From positions 1-5,805 of the forward strand of contig DCIW01000164.1 of assembly GCA_002317225.1 (NCBI GenBank): a stretch of DNA of 5,805 bases. The letters run 5' to 3'. The notes beneath the pieces were generated by a model. That model saw only the letters and a list, made by a program, of their open reading frames with translations, was not told where the DNA came from and searched no databases. Source of the DNA: Prevotellaceae bacterium UBA1716. Its GTDB lineage: Bacteria; Bacteroidota; Bacteroidia; Bacteroidales; Bacteroidaceae. The position numbers were made by a program, and so were the translations under genes. This document shows, piece by piece, positions 1 through 4,708 of the stretch. Each line of letters starts with the position of its first letter. Position 1 is the stretch's first letter.

Positions 1-290
1 CCTTTCGATGCATATACGAATTCTTGTGGTACAACATTGTCCTTTACAATATTCTTATCGTGATAGATATCCCATAGAAACATGTTAAGAGCCTTGACAC
101 GCTGCTGGAGTCCCTTCTCGAGATATGTCCAATCGTCCTTTTCAATGATACGAGGGACTGAATCGTAAGGGAACAGCTGTTCTCTGAACACTCCTTTTTT
201 ATAAACGCCGAAGCGAACACCGAAGCGTTCCATCCATTTGTTGACACTATCACGACTGTCAACGAGTTGTGTTGTTGTTACATTTGCCAT
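1..290 (-). CDS. Circularly permuted ATP-grasp protein (DUF404/DUF407 type), N-terminal part only
   Basis: The reading frame opens at the ATG complementary to 288-290 and is still open at the window edge, giving 96 residues of a protein that is normally about 450-500 or longer. Residues 23-96 match the N-terminal (DUF404) section of CP_ATPgrasp_2 proteins: FGVYKKG near 27-33, LFPYDSVPRII at 39-49, the EKGLQQRVKALNMFLWDIY stretch at 58-76, then NIVKDNVVPQEFVY at 80-93. From family knowledge, these are predicted ATP-dependent carboxylate-amine ligases, often encoded beside alpha-E (DUF403) and transglutaminase-like genes and predicted to make or modify peptides; their substrate is unknown. The ATP-binding residues lie outside the window, so activity cannot be judged. 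No signal peptide is seen, so it is probably cytoplasmic. The start codon directly follows an A-rich ACAACACAAACAA leader, and a promoter lies about 100 nt upstream. Family identity is from recognised motifs, not a search. Confidence 0.85.
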   Translation of the reverse strand, partial: MANVTTTQLVDSRDSVNKWMERFGVRFGVYKKGVFREQLFPYDSVPRIIEKDDWTYLEKGLQQRVKALNMFLWDIYHDKNIVKDNVVPQEFVYASK

Positions 291-361
291 TTGTTTGTGT
301 TGTCTTCTAAAGTTTTAATATCATCCCACTCATGCCGTATTTCATTCGTTGTTTGTGTTGT
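291..361 (-). repeat. Duplicated 13-nt leader sequence upstream of the ATP-grasp gene
   Basis: On the minus strand the sequence ACAACACAAACAA occurs twice, at 291-303 and 349-361, in perfect identity. The copy at 291-303 directly abuts the start codon of the ATP-grasp gene and so occupies its ribosome-binding region. The other copy lies 3 nt before an ATG at 343-345, which opens a 12-codon frame (MKYGMSGMILKL) ending at TAG 307-309. The repeat is plain in the sequence; its use as a paired translation start is inference. Confidence 0.7.
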
Positions 362-395
362 TACTATGAGTGTGGCCCGTGTCTTAATCTTGGTG

Positions 396-426
396 CAAAG
401 GTAAAACAAATAGTTAGCATATGCAA
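396..426 (-). promoter_or_regulatory. Bacteroidetes-type promoter for the ATP-grasp gene
   Basis: On the minus strand the -7 box TACCTTTG (396-403) matches TAnnTTTG exactly. A TTG at 424-426 forms the -33 element, with a 20-nt spacer. Transcription should start near 390, giving a leader of about 100 nt before the ATG at 288-290. The same -7 box, at the same spacing, precedes gdhA. Confidence 0.7.
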
Positions 427-445
427 GTATTATGCTAACTATTTG
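407..445. promoter_or_regulatory. Perfect 15-bp inverted repeat over the -33 element (candidate operator)
   Basis: Bases 407-421 (CAAATAGTTAGCATA) and 431-445 (TATGCTAACTATTTG) are exact reverse complements separated by 9 nt. The spacer holds the -33 TTG of the ATP-grasp promoter, and the arm nearer the gene fills most of the gap between -33 and -7. This is the expected position for a repressor operator. A smaller palindrome, GCATATGC (417-424), sits within it. Alternatively the RNA hairpin could help end transcription from the lysozyme gene 50 nt upstream: on the minus strand it is followed by TTTT. The stem is AT-rich (5 G/C of 15) and the T-run is short, so it is a weak terminator. The cognate regulator cannot be named. 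Confidence 0.65.
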
Positions 446-496
446 CAATCTTTTAAACATTTACGCTTTCATAATGTCATAAAATGAAATATAATA

Positions 497-1258
497 TTAC
501 AATTTGAGTTTGTCCACGGTCATTCCATTCTCCAGACGGTTCAAGTCCACATTGCCTTCAATACCGCTAATTGTCCCTTTACGACTGAACTGCCATATAT
601 TGTATTTGCCATTTCCCTTCAAGTTGGGGCGACGACCGTATCTGCTTATCCATATATAATAGGAGTCGAACTTGCCACCCAACATCTTGTTATATATTCC
701 GCCACTTGTATAGATAATCGGTTTGCGACCATATTCTGCCTTTATCAGTTCGCAAAAAGAGGTGAGTTCACGTTGCACTTCTGTCGCACTCATTCCATCA
801 ATTCCTCCACCGTATTCCACATCTACCATAGGGATGATATTGCCGATGTTTCGACCAACCGTAGATTTGAAATGGCTGAATTGCTGGGCACCCGACTTCT
901 TGCTCGTAAAGAAATGGTACACTCCGACATTCAAGCCTGCATTCCTGGCCTCTCGCAAATTACGCGAGAACAAAGGGTCTCTATATCCGTACCCCTGCGT
1001 AGCCTTCACATACACGAACTGGATATTCGGATTCTCAGCAACTTTCCCCCAATTAATCCACCCATTATGATGCGACACATCTATGCCATCAACATTTCTC
1101 GACGACACACCTCCCCCACCATTGCCTCCACGCATCAGGTACTCCACATATATCATAGCCTCTTTCAATATCCAAGGCTTTGTGACTATGACAATACCGA
1201 ATAATATGGCAACAGCAATGAGAATCCTCTTTATCTTTCGTTTCGTTTTCTTCTTCAT
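497..1258 (-). CDS. Membrane-anchored GH25 family lysozyme (N-acetylmuramidase)
   Basis: A complete 253-residue protein. Residues 1-11 are strongly basic (MKKKTKRKIKR) and are followed by a hydrophobic segment at about 12-25 and a Gly-rich linker at 43-50. No clear signal-peptidase site is seen, which suggests an N-in anchor with the enzyme domain in the periplasm. The GH25 domain spans about 56-245: the DVSHHNG motif with Asp60 at the first strand, YVKATQG at 83-89, VGVYHFF at 111-117, the catalytic DxE pair in VDVE (Asp146, Glu148), IIYTS at 181-185, IWQFS at 221-225 and GNVDLNR at 235-241. In the family these residues hydrolyse the beta-1,4 bond between N-acetylmuramic acid and N-acetylglucosamine in peptidoglycan. 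The ATG lies 9 nt after the DUF1810 stop on the same strand, so the two are probably co-transcribed. A role in the cell's own wall turnover is more likely than phage lysis, since no holin or phage gene is nearby. Confidence 0.9.
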   Translation of the reverse strand: MKKKTKRKIKRILIAVAILFGIVIVTKPWILKEAMIYVEYLMRGGNGGGGVSSRNVDGIDVSHHNGWINWGKVAENPNIQFVYVKATQGYGYRDPLFSRNLREARNAGLNVGVYHFFTSKKSGAQQFSHFKSTVGRNIGNIIPMVDVEYGGGIDGMSATEVQRELTSFCELIKAEYGRKPIIYTSGGIYNKMLGGKFDSYYIWISRYGRRPNLKGNGKYNIWQFSRKGTISGIEGNVDLNRLENGMTVDKLKL

Positions 1259-1267
1259 GCTTTGTTT

Positions 1268-1636
1268 CTACCAATGATACTTCTCAATCATTTTCTTAAA
1301 CACTTTCTCATCACATACGGATGCAAAAAGGAGCATGCACGAACGCACCTTGATAGCATCCGGTCCAAAGATTTCGTAGACCGAATGACTGCTGTCAAGT
1401 ACAGCTTGGGTTATTTCGACAAGGCGAGCCTTGAGCACAGGATGATTGATGTACTCAACTGCTTCATCACGTCCATCTATTCCGTAATATTGCGATTTTG
1501 CCGAATGGCCCAATCCTTTCATTTGAGGGAAGATATACCATATCCAATGAGAGGTTTTCTTGCCCGATTTTACTTCGGCAAGTGCTTGCTCATAATCCAC
1601 GTCTTGTGCAAGGAGAAATCTGTTAAGGTTTGGCAT
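1268..1636 (-). CDS. DUF1810 family protein, short at the C-terminus
   Basis: A 122-residue soluble protein without signal peptide or membrane segment. It carries the family hallmarks in order: LNRFLLAQ (4-11), the conserved core SHWIWYIFPQMKGLG (29-43), YGI (51-53), NHPVLKARL (64-72), and KVRSCMLLFA (96-105). From family knowledge, DUF1810 proteins are usually near 140 residues and end with a short segment of the type KYF-x-G-x-x-D-x-x-T-L after the last helix. This one stops after EKYHW, so roughly 15-20 residues appear to be missing. The molecular function of the family is not established; database names mentioning calpastatin are not informative. It is the first gene of a probable two-gene unit with the lysozyme. 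The ATG at 1634-1636 is favoured because the family begins a few residues before the LxRFLxAQ motif and a promoter lies just upstream. Confidence 0.85.
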   Translation of the reverse strand: MPNLNRFLLAQDVDYEQALAEVKSGKKTSHWIWYIFPQMKGLGHSAKSQYYGIDGRDEAVEYINHPVLKARLVEITQAVLDSSHSVYEIFGPDAIKVRSCMLLFASVCDEKVFKKMIEKYHW

Positions 1637-1663
1637 TGTTGATGTTGGAAATTAAGGTTTTTG

Positions 1664-1694
1664 CAAAAGTACGACAATTCATTATAAATACCAA
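1664..1694 (-). promoter_or_regulatory. Promoter of the DUF1810-lysozyme unit
   Basis: On the minus strand the -7 box TACTTTTG (1664-1671) fits TAnnTTTG. TTG at 1692-1694 is the -33 element, with a 20-nt spacer. Transcription should begin near 1658, leaving a leader of about 20 nt before the DUF1810 start. Confidence 0.65.
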
Positions 1695-1796
1695 GAATTT
1701 TGAAGTGTATTTGATATTTTTCACGGCTTTTCACATACATTACAATTATGGTTACTAATTATAAGTGGGTGTTCATAAATAATTTGTTTGGCATAG

Positions 1797-1829
1797 TTGT
1801 TCGATTCTTAATTTTATTCATTATCTTTG
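1797..1829 (+). promoter_or_regulatory. Promoter of the GH95 gene
   Basis: TATCTTTG at 1822-1829 matches the Bacteroidetes -7 consensus. TTG at 1797-1799 is the likely -33 element with a slightly long 22-nt spacer. The predicted start near 1835 gives a leader of about 23 nt before the ATG at 1858. It stands back-to-back with the DUF1810 promoter in a 221-bp AT-rich gap. Apart from these two promoters I see nothing else convincing in that gap. Confidence 0.6.
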
Positions 1830-1857
1830 CAACAAATTTTATACCTTATATATTTTT

Positions 1858-4335
1858 ATGAAGAAATCTAACTTATTAATTGCACTCGCTTCTGCCATTT
1901 TCCCTTGCGGAAGTATCAATGCACAATCTTCGCTCTCGCTACATTATGACAAGCCGGCAACTTACTTCGAGGAAACTCTCGTGATTGGTAACGGTAGTCA
2001 AGGCGCCATCGTTTATGGAGGTACTCATGAAGACAAAATTTCACTCAACGACATGACTCTCTGGACTGGCGAACCAGACCTCAAGGTTTGGAATCCTGAT
2101 GCTTATAAGTCTATCCCTGAAATCCGAAAGGCACTCGCGAATGAGGATTATCGTTTGGCAGACCAACTTCAGCGTAAGGATCAAGGACATTATAGTCAGA
2201 GTTACCAACCTGTTGGAACACTGACCATGACCGACATGGACAATGAATCGATGAGCACATCAAACTATGCGCGTTCGCTTGATATCGAAAAGGCTATTGC
2301 TGATGTTTCGTATTCAAACAGTAAAGGCAATTTCACTCGACAGTATTTTGCTTCGGCTCCCGATTCGGTTATCATTATCCGTCTGAAGGCTGAAAATGGT
2401 GCAAAGATTAACAGGACTTTCCGTATGCATTGCCAACTCCCACACATGACTTTCATAGAGAATGGTGAACTCGTGATGGATGGTTATGCGGCTTACAGCA
2501 ATCTGCCAAGTTATACTGATGCTGCCATCAAGCACAGATATGATAGTAATCGTGGTGTGCATTATCGTGCGTGCGTTCATATTATAAATAAGGATGGTAA
2601 GGTGATTGACAACTATCACGACCAACTCGAACTAACAGACTGCACAGAGGCAACGGTCATCATCGCTATAGCAACAAGTTTCAATGGGCTTGACAAAGAC
2701 CCTGTGAAGGAAGGCAAGAATTATCAGGCACTCGTTCGCAGTCGTATTGATAATGCTGTAAGCAAGACTTACGCAGAACTCATGGCACGTCATGAGGAAG
2801 ACTATACTCGTCTGTTCAGTCGCTTCTCTATAAATCTCGGTACAACAGATTCTAAAATTGCCTCTCTTCCTACTGATGTCCAACTGAAGAATTATACAGA
2901 TAAGAACGAAAAGAATCCAGATCTTGAAGAACTCTATATGCAGTATGGACGCTACCTGCTTATCTCTTGTTCGCGTACAGAAATGGTTCCTGCCAACCTT
3001 CAAGGTATTTGGAATGAATCAATCCTCCCACCTTGGTCTTGCAATTACACCTCTAATATTAATGTAGAGGAAAACTATTGGCCTTCAGAAATTGCAAACC
3101 TTGGCGAACTTCACAAGCCAATGCTCGACTTCATAGAAAAACTTCCTGTGACTGGTCGTGAGACAGCAAAGGCATATTATGGAATCAACGAAGGTTGGTG
3201 TCTTGCTCACAATACAGATATCTGGGGCATGACTTGTCCTGTAGGTGAGAATGGTGGCGACCCTCAATGGGCAAACTGGAATATGGGAGGTGCATGGGTA
3301 AGCACTCATATCTGGGAACATTACCTCTTCTCAATGGACAAGGAATATCTCAAGAAGGCATATCCAACCCTTAAGGGAGCAGCCGACTTCTGCATGGCTT
3401 GGATGATTTCGCTTAAGGACTTGAAGGCACAGAATCCTAACTCTCCAATCCCTGCAAGCGAGGAAAACCTTCTCGTAACCGCCCCTTCGACTTCACCTGA
3501 AAACACATACATGACTCCTGACGGTTATGATGGTCGCACAATATATGGTGGTTCGGCAGACCTCGCTATGATTCGCGAATGTCTCCTTGATACAAAGGCA
3601 GCAACCATCGCTCTCGGAGGTGATAAGGCTTACATCAAGAAGATAGATGATACCCTCGCGCGCATGTTACCTTTTAAAATAGGCAAGGACGGAAGTCTGC
3701 AGGAATGGTACTACGACTGGAAGGACACCGATCCACAGCATCGCCACCAGTCTCACCTCTTCGGACTCTTCCCCGGTCATCAGATCACAGTGGCTGAAAC
3801 TCCAGAACTTGCACAGGCTTGCAAGCGAGCTCTCGAAATCAAGGGTGACAAGACTACAGGTTGGTCGACCGGTTGGAGAGTGAACCTCCAGGCTCGTCTT
3901 CGTGAGAGCGAACAAGCATACCACATCTATCGTACATTGCTCAAGTATATCTCACCAGACAATTATAGAGGTCCAGATCGTCGTCGCGGTGGTGGTACTT
4001 ACCCTAATCTTCTTGATGCTCACTCACCATTCCAGATTGATGGCAACTTCGGTGGAACTGCAGGAGTAATCGAGATGCTTTGCCAATCGACAGCCGATCA
4101 AATAGAACTCCTTCCCGCACTCCCTGAAGCATGGAAGAAAGAAGGAAACGTTTCGGGCATCTGCTGCCGAGGAGGTTACGAAATCAGCTTTTCGTGGAAG
4201 AATGGCAATATAACAAGCTTGACCATCACATCTAAGCGAACTGACACTTCGAAAGCAAACATCCTACTTCCTAATGGCAAAAAGATAGCAGTTTCCATTA
4301 AAGCAGGTGGCAAAAAGTCAATAACAAAATTATAG
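1858..4335 (+). CDS. Exported GH95 glycoside hydrolase (alpha-L-fucosidase or alpha-L-galactosidase)
   Basis: A complete 825-residue protein, the usual length for GH95. Residues 1-22 form a signal peptide with probable cleavage at NA|Q (22/23); C17 is not in a good lipobox, so a periplasmic soluble enzyme is expected. The N-terminal beta-sandwich runs to about 280 (ETLVIGNGSQGAIVYGG, LNDMTLWTGEP). The (alpha/alpha)6 barrel follows, with NLQGIWNES (380-388), TSNINVEENYWPSE (398-411), SPEN (546-549), HRHQSHLFGLFPGHQI (628-643), GWSTGWR (668-674) and SPFQIDGNFGG (723-733). A short C-terminal beta domain ends the protein. By comparison with Bifidobacterium AfcA, Glu548 is the general acid, Asn400 and Asn402 position the water, and Asp728 assists, so the active site is intact. 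GH95 enzymes are inverting and remove terminal alpha-L-fucose or alpha-L-galactose. Thr398 sits where classical fucosidases have His, favouring alpha-L-galactosidase (inference). It stands alone, with no SusC/SusD or other glycosidase in view. Confidence 0.93.
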   Translation: MKKSNLLIALASAIFPCGSINAQSSLSLHYDKPATYFEETLVIGNGSQGAIVYGGTHEDKISLNDMTLWTGEPDLKVWNPDAYKSIPEIRKALANEDYRLADQLQRKDQGHYSQSYQPVGTLTMTDMDNESMSTSNYARSLDIEKAIADVSYSNSKGNFTRQYFASAPDSVIIIRLKAENGAKINRTFRMHCQLPHMTFIENGELVMDGYAAYSNLPSYTDAAIKHRYDSNRGVHYRACVHIINKDGKVIDNYHDQLELTDCTEATVIIAIATSFNGLDKDPVKEGKNYQALVRSRIDNAVSKTYAELMARHEEDYTRLFSRFSINLGTTDSKIASLPTDVQLKNYTDKNEKNPDLEELYMQYGRYLLISCSRTEMVPANLQGIWNESILPPWSCNYTSNINVEENYWPSEIANLGELHKPMLDFIEKLPVTGRETAKAYYGINEGWCLAHNTDIWGMTCPVGENGGDPQWANWNMGGAWVSTHIWEHYLFSMDKEYLKKAYPTLKGAADFCMAWMISLKDLKAQNPNSPIPASEENLLVTAPSTSPENTYMTPDGYDGRTIYGGSADLAMIRECLLDTKAATIALGGDKAYIKKIDDTLARMLPFKIGKDGSLQEWYYDWKDTDPQHRHQSHLFGLFPGHQITVAETPELAQACKRALEIKGDKTTGWSTGWRVNLQARLRESEQAYHIYRTLLKYISPDNYRGPDRRRGGGTYPNLLDAHSPFQIDGNFGGTAGVIEMLCQSTADQIELLPALPEAWKKEGNVSGICCRGGYEISFSWKNGNITSLTITSKRTDTSKANILLPNGKKIAVSIKAGGKKSITKL

Positions 4336-4336
4336 A

Positions 4337-4393
4337 AAAGAAGGTACACTTTGTTACAATTTTACTGACAAGTGTACCTTTTTTACTTTTTTT
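4337..4393 (+). terminator. Intrinsic terminator of the GH95 gene
   Basis: AAGGTACACTT (4341-4351) and AAGTGTACCTT (4370-4380) are perfect 11-bp complementary arms with an 18-nt loop. An A-run precedes the stem (4336-4339), and two T-runs (4379-4384 and 4387-4393) follow it. The stem starts 5 nt after the GH95 stop codon. This should isolate GH95 from gdhA, whose promoter begins about 30 nt further on. Confidence 0.9.
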
Positions 4394-4423
4394 ACTTAGA
4401 AAGACTATTTTTTTGTTAGTTTT

Positions 4424-4455
4424 TTTGCTCATATTATATAAAATTCATACCTTTG
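4424..4455 (+). promoter_or_regulatory. Promoter of gdhA
   Basis: TTTG at 4424-4427 (-33) and TACCTTTG at 4448-4455 (-7) match the Bacteroidetes consensus with an exact 20-nt spacer. The expected transcription start is near 4461, which leaves an unusually long leader of about 245 nt before the gdhA ATG. Confidence 0.75.
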
Positions 4456-4529
4456 CATCGCAAAACGAAACACAAAGACACTTCAAACAGCGTTCCGAGT
4501 GAAATTCGACAATAAACACAACCAACAGT

Positions 4530-4638
4530 TAATCCTATTACTTGAGCACATCGTATGGTCGCATACGGTATTTTTTATGCTCAAGAATAAGGCAGTCCAT
4601 GAGACTGCAAACCCGACACAGACACGCCCAAAGGATTA
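4530..4638 (+). promoter_or_regulatory. Structured gdhA leader RNA (candidate cis-regulatory element)
   Basis: Nested complementarity is visible in the gdhA leader. A closing helix pairs 4530-4536 (TAATCCT) with 4632-4638 (AGGATTA). Inside it, helix 2 pairs 4541-4548 (CTTGAGCA) with 4578-4585 (TGCTCAAG) and carries an inner helix, 4550-4557 with 4562-4569 (one G-U), closed by a GTCG loop. Helix 3 pairs 4592-4597 (GCAGTC) with 4603-4608 (GACTGC). A C/A-rich unpaired strand, 4609-4631, follows. The result is a three-way junction of about 109 nt between promoter and gene, as expected for a riboswitch-like or protein-bound leader. I do not recognise it as a known riboswitch class, and no ligand can be assigned. 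The A-rich, unpaired stretch at 4655-4700 follows and leads to the gdhA start. Confidence 0.5.
4550..4577 (+). terminator. Terminator-like hairpin inside the gdhA leader (possible attenuator)
   Basis: The inner hairpin, 8 bp including one G-U with a 4-nt loop (4550-4569), is followed at once by ATTTTTTA, a run of six T. Hairpin plus U-run is the form of an intrinsic terminator, placed about 100 nt after the predicted transcription start. If it works, it would release a short leader RNA of about 115 nt and make gdhA expression depend on read-through. The stem is modest, and no clear anti-terminator pairing was found, so it may only be a loop within the larger fold. Confidence 0.35.
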
Positions 4639-4708
4639 CAACATCGACTTAAAACAGCCGAACTAATTAACAACAACAATAATAATTTAAAACAAACAAG
4701 CAATCCCT

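Noticed and set aside
44..262. Open frame of 72 codons on the minus strand
   Set aside because: It overlaps the ATP-grasp frame in another phase, starts with TTG and shows no family features, whereas the overlapping frame has clear conserved motifs.
278..460. Minus-strand 60-codon frame covering the ATP-grasp leader
   Set aside because: It begins upstream of the promoter -7 box, runs through the palindrome and overlaps the ATP-grasp start; there is no recognisable protein character.
467..489. Weak hairpin TTTCAT/ATGAAA just after the lysozyme stop
   Set aside because: Only 6 AT-rich pairs with an 11-nt loop and no T-run on the minus strand; not supported as a terminator.
723..1277. Several plus-strand frames opposite the lysozyme gene
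   Set aside because: They are antisense shadows of the GH25 coding sequence with no conserved motifs.
1781..1838. 8-bp inverted repeat AATTTGTT/AACAAATT flanking the GH95 promoter
   Set aside because: It is short, made almost wholly of A/T and widely spaced in an AT-rich gap, so chance is a sufficient explanation.
1637..1857. Search for a regulatory RNA or operator between the divergent promoters
   Set aside because: Apart from the two promoters and a short TTTCAC direct repeat I found no convincing structure.
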